Shown in pieces: positions 8,536-16,145 of a stretch of DNA of 64,000 bases; position 1 is the stretch's first letter; the number at the start of each line of letters is the position of its first letter. This stretch comes from Ruminococcus sp. GTDB lineage: Bacteria; Bacillota; Clostridia; Oscillospirales; Ruminococcaceae. Where the stretch lies: positions 19,545 to 83,544 of the forward strand of contig JAFXXD010000006.1 in assembly GCA_017542475.1 (NCBI GenBank). Direction: 5' to 3'. The notes beneath the pieces were generated by a model that made no database searches, was not told the origin of the DNA, and saw only the letters and a list, made by a program, of their open reading frames with translations. The position numbers were made by a program, and so were the translations under genes.

Positions 8536-10826
8536 TAGGCGACACCAAGAATAACGAACAGCACAAGGACATAGAAGTCCCTATCCCGTCAACTGCCGAT
8601 TCCGTACAGGCAAGGGAGGTCATCGACTCTATCCCCGACTACGACGAGAATTTCACTATCGAAAAGATAATCCAGAAGATACTCAAGGACGACAAGCAGT
8701 ACGATATGAGCAAGATAATCTCCGCGTATGAGTTCGCAGCGAAGGCTCATGAGGGACAGAAGCGCTCGTCGGGTCAGGACTACATCATCCACCCGCTCGC
8801 TGTTGCGTATATACTGCTTGAGCTCGGTATGGACACCGACACTATCTGTGCGGCTCTGCTCCACGACGTTGTCGAGGACACGCCCGCCACGCTCGATGAC
8901 CTCAAAAAGCGCTTCGGTCAGGACGTGGCAATGCTCGTAGACGGAGTTACAAAGCTGAGCAAGATACCGATGAACACCAAGGAGGAGCAGCAGGCTGAGA
9001 ATATCCGCAAGATACTCCTTGCGATGTCGCAGGATATCCGCGTTATGATAATCAAGCTCGCCGACCGCCTGCACAATATGCGCACGCTGAAATACCGTCC
9101 GATAGAGAAGCAGAGAGCTACCGCCCTCGAAACTATGAACATCTATGCTCCCATCGCTCACCGCCTCGGTATCAGAGCTATACAGGAGGAGCTCGAGGAC
9201 CTCTCGTTCCGCTTCCTCGACCCGTTCGCGTACTCGGAGATAGACCATATCCTCGAGACAAAGAAGGAGGAGCGTGAGGAGTTCATCGTCACGATTCAGG
9301 AGCGTATCGCACGCCGCTTCAAGCAGGAGGACTTCGCCGAGCCGCCGATGATCGAGGGACGCGTCAAGAGCATCTACAGCATCTACAAGAAGATATTCCT
9401 CAACCACAAGGATATCGACGAGATTTACGACAAGTACGCCGTAAGAATCATCGTTACCACCATTGCCGAGTGCTACAATGTGCTCGGTCTGATACACGAT
9501 ATATTCCGCCCGCTCCCGAACCGCTTCAAGGACTATATCTCCACGCCGAAGGCGAATATGTACCAGTCGCTGCACACGACCGTTCTCGGCAAGGAGGGTA
9601 TCCCCTTCGAGGTGCAGATACGTACGTGGGATATGCACGAGACCGCCGAATACGGTATCGCCGCCCACTGGAAGTACAAGGAGGGCATACGCGGCAAGGA
9701 CAAGATGGAGAGCAGGCTCGCGTGGGTGCGTCAGGTCATCGAGGCGCAGCAGACCTCTGACGACGTTGAGGAGATCGTCCGCATAATCAAGACCGACCTT
9801 GCTCCCGAGGACATCGTCGTTATGACGCCCAAGGGTATGTCCATCGACCTGCCCATGGGCTCGACTGTCATCGACTTCGCATACCGCATACACACCGAGA
9901 TCGGTCACAAGACCATAGGCGCAAAGGTTGACGGCAAGATAGTGCCGCTCGACTACGAGCTCCAGACGGGTCAGATATGCGAGATAATCACCACCAAGGA
10001 CCCCGAAAAGGGACCAAACCGCGCTTGGCTCAACATCGTGCAGACCAACGACGCCCGCGCAAAGATTCGCTCGTGGTTCAAGAAGGAGCGCCGCGAGGAG
10101 AACATCGTCGAGGGCAAGGCGGAGCTCGAGCGCACATTCAAGCGCTACCATATAAACGTCCCCGAGGATAAGCTCGGCGAGTTCCTGCAGGACGACTTCA
10201 AGCGACACAACTGCGAGACGCTCGACGACTTCTTCGCGTCGATAGGCTACGGCGGTATCACTCTCGAGAAAATGATACCACGTCTCAAGGACAAGTACAA
10301 CAAGCTCTACGGCGACCTGCCCGAGCCCGAGAATACCAACCTCATCAAGCTCAAGCCCAACGGCAGGAGCAGTATCGTGCTCGACCAGATAACGGATATG
10401 GCTGTCAAATTCGCGCAGTGCTGCAACCCGCTCCCCGGTGATGAGATAGTCGGCTTCGTTACGCGCGGCTACGGTCTGTCAGTGCATACGACAAAGTGCA
10501 GCAACTACCTCGCCGCGAAACAGCGAAATGACCCTGCCGAGCTCGACCGCTGGTACGATATCGTGTGGTCGGAGAACAGCAATACCCAGCTCCAGACGAG
10601 CTTCGAGGTCGTGGCTACCGATCGCGTGGGACTGGTATACGATATCTCCGCGGTGCTTATGGAGGCAAGAGTGCCTATCGTGCACTCGTCGTCGCGTGTG
10701 CTCAAAAACGGCAATGCCCTCTTCGAGAGCACTATCGTGATATCCAGCACCGAGCAGCTTCGCAATCTCTTCGACAAGATCAGGAAGATAAACGGCGTTA
10801 TCTCCGTTGACCGTTCTTCCATTTAA
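8532..10826 (+). CDS. rel: Bifunctional (p)ppGpp synthetase/hydrolase Rel
   Basis: This 764-residue RSH protein makes and degrades the stringent-response alarmones. Domains in order are the HD hydrolase (HD at 111-112, HDVVEDT), the nucleotidyltransferase synthetase (YAVRIIV through RFKDYISTPK), the TGS domain around 415-475 (MSIDLPMGSTVIDFAYRIH), a helical/zinc-finger-like region with CCNPLPGD, and a C-terminal ACT domain. RFKD at 331-334 in the synthetase marks the bifunctional Rel/SpoT class rather than RelA-only enzymes. It overlaps recJ by four bases and is followed after 10 bases by the MBL hydrolase gene. Confidence 0.96.
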   Translation: MIGDTKNNEQHKDIEVPIPSTADSVQAREVIDSIPDYDENFTIEKIIQKILKDDKQYDMSKIISAYEFAAKAHEGQKRSSGQDYIIHPLAVAYILLELGMDTDTICAALLHDVVEDTPATLDDLKKRFGQDVAMLVDGVTKLSKIPMNTKEEQQAENIRKILLAMSQDIRVMIIKLADRLHNMRTLKYRPIEKQRATALETMNIYAPIAHRLGIRAIQEELEDLSFRFLDPFAYSEIDHILETKKEEREEFIVTIQERIARRFKQEDFAEPPMIEGRVKSIYSIYKKIFLNHKDIDEIYDKYAVRIIVTTIAECYNVLGLIHDIFRPLPNRFKDYISTPKANMYQSLHTTVLGKEGIPFEVQIRTWDMHETAEYGIAAHWKYKEGIRGKDKMESRLAWVRQVIEAQQTSDDVEEIVRIIKTDLAPEDIVVMTPKGMSIDLPMGSTVIDFAYRIHTEIGHKTIGAKVDGKIVPLDYELQTGQICEIITTKDPEKGPNRAWLNIVQTNDARAKIRSWFKKERREENIVEGKAELERTFKRYHINVPEDKLGEFLQDDFKRHNCETLDDFFASIGYGGITLEKMIPRLKDKYNKLYGDLPEPENTNLIKLKPNGRSSIVLDQITDMAVKFAQCCNPLPGDEIVGFVTRGYGLSVHTTKCSNYLAAKQRNDPAELDRWYDIVWSENSNTQLQTSFEVVATDRVGLVYDISAVLMEARVPIVHSSSRVLKNGNALFESTIVISSTEQLRNLFDKIRKINGVISVDRSSI

Positions 10827-10836
10827 GGAGCAAACT

Positions 10837-11454
10837 ATGAGGATAAAGACTTTTCAGCTCGGCGAGCTAAACTCCAACTGCTACCTCGTGGAGACAGCTC
10901 CCGCGAGGTGTATTGCGATAGATATCGGCGGAAGCCCGCGCATACTGCTTGAATATATGCGTATGCAGAAGCTCCGCCTTACGAAGATACTGCTCACGCA
11001 CGGTCACTTCGACCATATGGGCGGTGCGGAGGAGGTGCGTGCGGCTACGGGCGCGGAGATATACGTCCACGAGAGCGACGCTCATATGCTGACAAGCTCG
11101 TCGGCGTCGCTGCACTCGTCCATATCAATTATGCCGTTCAGAGCCGTCACCGACTACACCGCTATCCGCGGCGACTGCTATATCAACGACGGCGACTGCT
11201 CGTTCCGCGTGCTGCACACCCCGGGACACACTCACGGCAGCGTCTGCTATATCACGGGCGACGTGATGTTCTCGGGCGACACGCTGTTCTGCTGCTCGGT
11301 CGGACGCACCGACTTCCCGGGCGGCGACGCTCACTATATGCAGAGCTCGATGAAGCTGCTCAGGGAGCTCGACGGCGACTACAAGGTCTACCCAGGTCAC
11401 GGCGAGACTACTACCCTCGAATACGAGAGACAAAACAATCCTTTTATGAGATGA
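10837..11454 (+). CDS. MBL-fold metallo-hydrolase (glyoxalase II-like, YqgX family)
   Basis: The 205-residue protein carries the full metallo-beta-lactamase metal signature: HGHFDH (55-60), HTPGHTHGS, SGDTLF and PGHGETT. It belongs to the small hydroxyacylglutathione hydrolase-like family commonly found beside rel in Clostridia; the physiological thioester substrate is unproven. The start is the ATG at 10837 with AAGGAG 7 bases upstream, not the in-frame ATG at 10807, which lies inside rel. Confidence 0.88.
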   Translation: MRIKTFQLGELNSNCYLVETAPARCIAIDIGGSPRILLEYMRMQKLRLTKILLTHGHFDHMGGAEEVRAATGAEIYVHESDAHMLTSSSASLHSSISIMPFRAVTDYTAIRGDCYINDGDCSFRVLHTPGHTHGSVCYITGDVMFSGDTLFCCSVGRTDFPGGDAHYMQSSMKLLRELDGDYKVYPGHGETTTLEYERQNNPFMR

Positions 11455-11458
11455 TTTT

Positions 11459-11896
11459 ATGAATAACGATATAATTAACTTAACGCCTTTCAAAGAAATA
11501 AAAAGCGGTAAAGAGAGCATATATGACCGAGTTGACGAATCTTTTTCAGCACCGCCAAAGGTCATAGAATACCTCAAAACTACAAAACCATATATGATGT
11601 CGCCAGGGATTTACAAGCACCCTTTTAAAGACATGGAACTGCTCGGACCGTATTATTATACTGACGGCGAATATTGCTGGGACCGTGATACGTGGAAATA
11701 CGTTGTAAAGTACCACGTCACGCTTCCGCAGGAATTCATAGACAAAGTGATGTCGGACAGAGGAACTGAATTCCTCGAACTCTTTTACAAGAGCGACGAA
11801 TCATGGGGAAAAGAGATAGGCAAATTGAAGGAGCGCCCCAACACGGTCTGTCTGCTGCCCGAAGATGCAGGCGATTCTTCACTTGAAGACTTTTGA
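11459..11896 (+). CDS. Hypothetical protein inserted before hemZ
   Basis: The product is 145 residues, soluble, acidic, with no family I can name. Motif-like features include YYYTDGEYCW and WKYVVKYHVTLPQEFIDKVM, a pattern seen in small orphan or immunity-like proteins of gut Firmicutes. The start has only a weak ribosome site. The coding sequence is richer in A and T than its neighbours, and its first 13 bases are repeated exactly at the start of hemZ (11938-11950), so the gene appears to be a recent insertion into the rel-hemZ operon. Confidence 0.65.
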   Translation: MNNDIINLTPFKEIKSGKESIYDRVDESFSAPPKVIEYLKTTKPYMMSPGIYKHPFKDMELLGPYYYTDGEYCWDRDTWKYVVKYHVTLPQEFIDKVMSDRGTEFLELFYKSDESWGKEIGKLKERPNTVCLLPEDAGDSSLEDF

Positions 11897-11937
11897 CCGC
11901 TGCACTTTTCTTATCCAAAACAGAAAGATGAAAAACT

Positions 11938-13410
11938 ATGAATAACGATACAAAAATGCCGATCGTGCTGATCGGCAATTCTTTTAAATACGAGATAGAG
12001 GCGACGCTGAAGCTCTTCTTCAACACCGCCCGTTTTATGTTCTGCGCGGACAGGAGCGAAATTGTCGGCGAGAGATACGTTGTCGCGGAGGTTCGCGGAA
12101 ACGGCACGTTCGCGGTCGAGGTCTGCCTCTGCGGAGAGCCTGTTATAACCGAGGGCAAAGCCGCTCCCAACAAACTCGAGCATGAGATCTGCCGCGCTCT
12201 CGCACACACGCTCACCGACCTGACAGGTATACGTCCGCCGTGGGGCATTATGACGGGTATCCGCCCCGTGAAGAAGGTCACGGAACTGATAGAGCGCGGG
12301 CTCGACAAGGAGCAGATACGCGCCGAGCTGACCGAGCGCTTCGAGCTGCTGCCCGACAAATTCGAGCTCGCCTACGAGACCGCCGTCAATCAGCTGCCGA
12401 TACTCGAAAAAATAGACCGCTCCGCCGCGAGCCTGTACGTATCTATCCCCTTCTGCCCGACGAGGTGCAGCTACTGCTCGTTCGTCTCGCACAGTATGGA
12501 CTCAGCGCGAAAGCTTATGCCCGAGTATATCGCCGCGCTCTGCCGCGAGCTCGAAATAGTGGGCGATATCGTCCGTGAGACAGGCACTAAAATTGACACT
12601 ATCTACTTCGGCGGCGGTACTCCGACGTCTATTTCAGCGGACGAGCTCCGCGCCGTAATGGAGGCTGTCGAGCGCAGCTTCGACCTCGGCAGCATACGCG
12701 AATACAGCGTCGAGGCGGGACGTCCCGACACAATCACCGAGGAGAAGCTCCGCGTGATAAGGGAGCTCGGGGCTTCGCGCATTTCCGTGAACCCGCAGAC
12801 CCTCAACGACAATGTGCTCCGCGTGATAGGTCGTCAGCACTCGGGCGGGGACGCTATACGTGCATTCGAGCTCGCGCGAAGTCTCGGCTTCGACAACATC
12901 AACACCGACCTCATCGCAGGTCTGCCGACCGAGTCCGCGGAGAGCTTCCGCAACACGCTCGACCGTATCTGTGAGCTGTCCCCCGAGAGCATAACAGTGC
13001 ACACGCTCACGCTGAAACGCTCGGCGGAGCTGTTCGAGAAGAGCTCCGCGAATATGAAGAATCCCGCCGCGGAAATGGTTGACTACAGCATTGAAAAGCT
13101 CATAGGAAGCGGCTATCTGCCGTACTATATGTACAGGCAGAAGAACACCATAGACAACCTCGAAAACGTAGGCTACGCTAAAAAGGGCTTCGAGAGCTGG
13201 TACAATATCTTCATTATGGACGAGACGCAGACCATTCTCGGAGCGGGCTGTGCGGCGTCCACGAAGCTGGTCTACCCCGACGGAAAGATAAGCCGCATAC
13301 ACAATTACAAGTTCCCATACGAGTACATCAATCGCTTCGACGAGCTGATGACAAAGAAAACGGAGGTCACGGAATGCCTGAAAAAAATAAAGTCTATACC
13401 GCAGAAATAA
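11938..13410 (+). CDS. hemZ: Coproporphyrinogen dehydrogenase-like radical SAM protein HemZ
   Basis: This 490-residue radical SAM protein has the iron-sulfur motif CPTRCSYCSF (Cys 173, 177, 180) and the HemN-family signature IYFGGGTPTSISADEL. The N-terminal 160 residues match the HemZ-specific extension. HemZ/HemN-type proteins act on coproporphyrinogen III or in heme handling; no other heme gene is present here, so the actual role is uncertain. The gene overlaps rlmD by 37 bases. Confidence 0.88.
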   Translation: MNNDTKMPIVLIGNSFKYEIEATLKLFFNTARFMFCADRSEIVGERYVVAEVRGNGTFAVEVCLCGEPVITEGKAAPNKLEHEICRALAHTLTDLTGIRPPWGIMTGIRPVKKVTELIERGLDKEQIRAELTERFELLPDKFELAYETAVNQLPILEKIDRSAASLYVSIPFCPTRCSYCSFVSHSMDSARKLMPEYIAALCRELEIVGDIVRETGTKIDTIYFGGGTPTSISADELRAVMEAVERSFDLGSIREYSVEAGRPDTITEEKLRVIRELGASRISVNPQTLNDNVLRVIGRQHSGGDAIRAFELARSLGFDNINTDLIAGLPTESAESFRNTLDRICELSPESITVHTLTLKRSAELFEKSSANMKNPAAEMVDYSIEKLIGSGYLPYYMYRQKNTIDNLENVGYAKKGFESWYNIFIMDETQTILGAGCAASTKLVYPDGKISRIHNYKFPYEYINRFDELMTKKTEVTECLKKIKSIPQK

Positions 13411-14735
13411 CGGGACTCACCTCTGAGGGCAGCGGGGTATGCCGCATTGAGGAAATGGCTGTATTCGTGCCCGAAACGGCTGTCGGCGACGTCGCGGAGG
13501 TGAAGGTCGTGAAGGTGCTGAGCAGCTACGCCTTCGGTATCGTCAGCAGGCTCGTCACGCCCTCCCCCGACCGCTGCGAGCGTCCGTGCGGCGCGTATAA
13601 AAAGTGCGGCGGCTGTGTGTACAGGCACATCAGCTACGAGGCTGAATGCCGCGCCAAGGAAGCAGTTGTCCGCGACGCATTCGAACGCATTGGCGGGATG
13701 TCACCGCACTTCGACAGCTTCCTCGCGGCTGAGGATACCGACCGCTACCGCAATAAGGCGCAGTACCCGCTCGCAGCCGTTGACGGAAAGGCTGTCTGCG
13801 GCTTCTATGCTCCGCGCAGTCACAGGGTCGTGCCGATAGAGGACTGCCCGCTCCAGCCGAGTGTCTTCTCGGACATCTCCGCGGCTGTGCTGGACTACAT
13901 AAACGAGCGCGGGCTGTCGGTCTACGACGAGAAATCAGGTACCGGCATAATGCGCCATATCTACCTCCGCAGAGGAGCGCACTCGGGCGAGGTGATGGTC
14001 TGCCTCGTCGCGAGAAAGGACGTATCACGGCAGCTTATGCCGCTGTGCAGGGAGCTTGCCGCGAGCTTCCCCGACATCAAAAGCGTGGTGCTCAACGTCA
14101 ACCCCGCGCGCACAAATGTCATTCTCGGCGAGAAGTGTCTGACGCTGTACGGCTCTGATACCATCACCGATGTGATGTGCGGCAATGAGGTCGAAATTTC
14201 GCCGCTCTCGTTCTATCAGGTCAACACAGTGCAGGCGGAGAGGCTCTATGCGAGGGCGCTCGAATACGCCGCTCTGACGGGCAGCGAGACCGTCGCCGAC
14301 CTCTACTGCGGCGCGGGTACGATAGGGCTCTCCATGGCTCGGAGCGCGGGGCGTATCGTCGGCGTGGAGATAGTCCCCGAGGCGGTCGAAAACGCCAAAC
14401 GCAACGCCGAGCGCAACGGCATAACCAACGCGGAATTCCACTGCGGCGACGCTGGCGAGGTGTTCGGTCAGCTCCGCAAGAGGGGCTGTGCTCCCGACAT
14501 CATCGTCGTTGACCCGCCGCGCAAGGGCTGCTCGGAGGAGACGCTCAGACACATCGTCGCTGCTGCTCCCGAAAAGGTCGTGATGATATCGTGCAATCCG
14601 TCCACAGCCGCCCGCGACGCGAAATACCTCTGCGGGCACGGCTACACGGCGGAGCGCGTCTGCGGCGCCGACCTCTTCCCTGCAACGAGGCACGTTGAGT
14701 GCGTGGTGTTGATGACTAAAATGAAAGGAGAGTAA
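13374..14735 (+). CDS. rlmD: 23S rRNA (uracil-C5)-methyltransferase, RlmD/TrmA family
   Basis: The 453-residue protein has an N-terminal TRAM RNA-binding domain (residues 1-60), a four-cysteine iron-sulfur site beginning at C68 (CERPCGAYKKCGGC), and a SAM-binding methyltransferase domain (DLYCGAGTIGLS, VDPPRKGC, and the catalytic SCNPST loop). The family methylates U747 or U1939 of 23S rRNA; which of RlmCD/RlmD is meant cannot be settled. The start at 13374 follows GGAGGT inside the end of hemZ, indicating coupled translation. Confidence 0.9.
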   Translation: MPEKNKVYTAEITGLTSEGSGVCRIEEMAVFVPETAVGDVAEVKVVKVLSSYAFGIVSRLVTPSPDRCERPCGAYKKCGGCVYRHISYEAECRAKEAVVRDAFERIGGMSPHFDSFLAAEDTDRYRNKAQYPLAAVDGKAVCGFYAPRSHRVVPIEDCPLQPSVFSDISAAVLDYINERGLSVYDEKSGTGIMRHIYLRRGAHSGEVMVCLVARKDVSRQLMPLCRELAASFPDIKSVVLNVNPARTNVILGEKCLTLYGSDTITDVMCGNEVEISPLSFYQVNTVQAERLYARALEYAALTGSETVADLYCGAGTIGLSMARSAGRIVGVEIVPEAVENAKRNAERNGITNAEFHCGDAGEVFGQLRKRGCAPDIIVVDPPRKGCSEETLRHIVAAAPEKVVMISCNPSTAARDAKYLCGHGYTAERVCGADLFPATRHVECVVLMTKMKGE

Positions 14736-14737
14736 TT

Positions 14738-15421
14738 ATGACAAAAGGTATTATTTACATTATGGAAACTGTTGTCCCAGGGCTTATTAAAATAGGTAAA
14801 ACAGCTTCAGATCAATTTGAAAATAGAATGTACACTTTAGAACGAAATGGTTACAACAATGTTGTCGGACTAAAGAGAAAGTTTGCTATCGAAGTTGAAG
14901 AATACGACGCAAAGGAAGCATTACTGCATAGTCTATTTGATAAAAGTCGTTTGCAAAACTCTGAGTTGTTTGCAACAGATGTTAATCTGGTTATTCAGCT
15001 TCTTTCATCATTTGAAGGAAAACAGATTTATCCGAAAAACGAAACAAAAGAGCAATCATTTGTCGAGGCGACCGATAATCGAAATGATAGCCAAGACAGA
15101 GCAAGAATACCCGAAGGAACATATTTCTTGAATGAAACAAAAAAGAAATTTGGGGTGATAACCGCAAAAATGCGTGTCGAAAATGGAATGTTTATTGTAT
15201 TAAAGGGAAGTAAATGTGCTCCGTCAAATGCACCATGGATGCCTGATTCACGTAAGGCTGCTGTTATCGAAAATGATACTCTAATGGAAGATATCGAGTG
15301 TAATTCTCCGTCAACAGCAGGCTGGGTACCGCTTGGACACGCAAATAATGGCTGGCTTGTTTGGAAAACAGAAGATGGACAACCTATAAATATTTTTAGG
15401 CAGAAAAAAGACAATGAATAA
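14738..15421 (+). CDS. GIY-YIG nuclease family protein (T5orf172-like) with C-terminal DUF4357-like domain
   Basis: The first 95 residues show the GIY-YIG family layout: GIIYIMETVVPGLIKIGKT, then a conserved Arg/Tyr/Glu-containing helix. The C-terminal part (about 125-227, EGTYFLN through GWVPLG) resembles the DUF4357 domain often paired with it. Such proteins are found in restriction, phage and mobile contexts, but none is established to act in this setting. The gene is markedly AT-rich and uses codons unlike the adjacent rlmD, and it is appended to the operon with its own AGGAGAG ribosome site 2 bases after the rlmD stop, so it is probably acquired. Confidence 0.75.
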   Translation: MTKGIIYIMETVVPGLIKIGKTASDQFENRMYTLERNGYNNVVGLKRKFAIEVEEYDAKEALLHSLFDKSRLQNSELFATDVNLVIQLLSSFEGKQIYPKNETKEQSFVEATDNRNDSQDRARIPEGTYFLNETKKKFGVITAKMRVENGMFIVLKGSKCAPSNAPWMPDSRKAAVIENDTLMEDIECNSPSTAGWVPLGHANNGWLVWKTEDGQPINIFRQKKDNE

Positions 15422-15464
15422 AAAAATCCCCGCACCACTGAATAGCAGTGATACGGGGATTTTT
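15422..15464. terminator. Bidirectional terminator between the GIY-YIG gene and bioY
   Basis: A long stem AAAAATCCCCG/CGGGGATTTTT encloses an inner CACTG/CAGTG hairpin. It provides T-tracts on both strands for the two convergent genes. Confidence 0.9.
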
Positions 15465-16054
15465 CATTTAAGACTAATATGCTTCCTGAGCCTCTCCCCG
15501 AGAAGCACCGCCAGCGCGAGCTTAACGAGGTCGAAGGCGATATACGGCACTACGCACAGCGCGAGCGCTCCCTTGAACGATATGACCTTGTCGTCGAGGG
15601 CGTACACGTGCATAAACCACAGCGTCCCGAAGAGGTAGCACGCCGCCAGTCCGACCAGCATTGCCGCGACATTTCGCACTATACGAGCTGCACCCTTTGC
15701 GGGGATAAGCTCCGCGAGCCAGTATATCAGCACGGTCAGCACGAAGCCGAGCATATAGCCGCCCGTCAGCCCGAACAGAGCTCCGACGCCGCCCCTGAAC
15801 TGCGAAAACACAGGCAGTCCGAACGCTCCGAGCAGCAGGAACGTCAGCACCGAGAACGTGCCGCACTTGCCGCCGAGCAGCGTAAGCGAGAAGAAGACCG
15901 CGAAGGTCTGCAAGGTGAATACGATACCCCACGGCGTGGGAATACTTATCCACGAGCACACGATGAGCAGCACCGCCATCAGCGCGGTGAAGGTGAGCTC
16001 CTTGGTAGTGAAAGCACGATTTTTCGGCGTTTCACGCATTGCTGTTTCATCCAT
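15464..16054 (-). CDS. bioY: Biotin ECF transporter substrate-binding component BioY
   Basis: The 196-residue membrane protein has about six helices and the BioY signature ISIPTPWGIVFTLQTFAVFF...LLGGKCGTFSVLTFLLLGAFGLPVF. It captures biotin for uptake, either alone or with the shared EcfAAT module. A typical ribosome site (GAGGGAGTG) precedes the ATG. The promoter carries a BirA-type operator, which supports the assignment and implies repression when biotin is plentiful. Confidence 0.95.
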   Translation of the reverse strand: MDETAMRETPKNRAFTTKELTFTALMAVLLIVCSWISIPTPWGIVFTLQTFAVFFSLTLLGGKCGTFSVLTFLLLGAFGLPVFSQFRGGVGALFGLTGGYMLGFVLTVLIYWLAELIPAKGAARIVRNVAAMLVGLAACYLFGTLWFMHVYALDDKVISFKGALALCVVPYIAFDLVKLALAVLLGERLRKHISLK

Positions 16055-16084
16055 TTTATATCACTCCCTCGTTGTTATGCTTAC

Positions 16085-16113
16085 AGTATAACACACTCGG
16101 GAACAATTGTCAA
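16085..16113 (-). promoter_or_regulatory. Sigma-A promoter of bioY
   Basis: Minus strand: TTGACA (16108-16113), 17-base spacer ending TGT, TATACT (16085-16090). The -35 box is inside the BirA-like operator. Confidence 0.88.
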
Positions 16114-16139
16114 CCCTTATTACATAACGGGTTGACATA
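16106..16139. promoter_or_regulatory. BirA (biotin repressor) operator
   Basis: Inverted repeat ATTGTCAACC - 14 bases - GGTTGACATA, with 9 of 10 arm positions paired. This fits the established Firmicute BirA box (TTGTnAACC-N14/16-GGTTnACAA). It overlaps the bioY -35 element, so binding would repress transcription. Confidence 0.85.
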
Positions 16140-16145
16140 TATTTT

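Noticed and set aside
8589-10208. A 539-codon open frame antisense to rel
   Set aside because: Same reason: it lies entirely opposite a gene with all RSH domains and has low-complexity Leu/Val/Glu composition.
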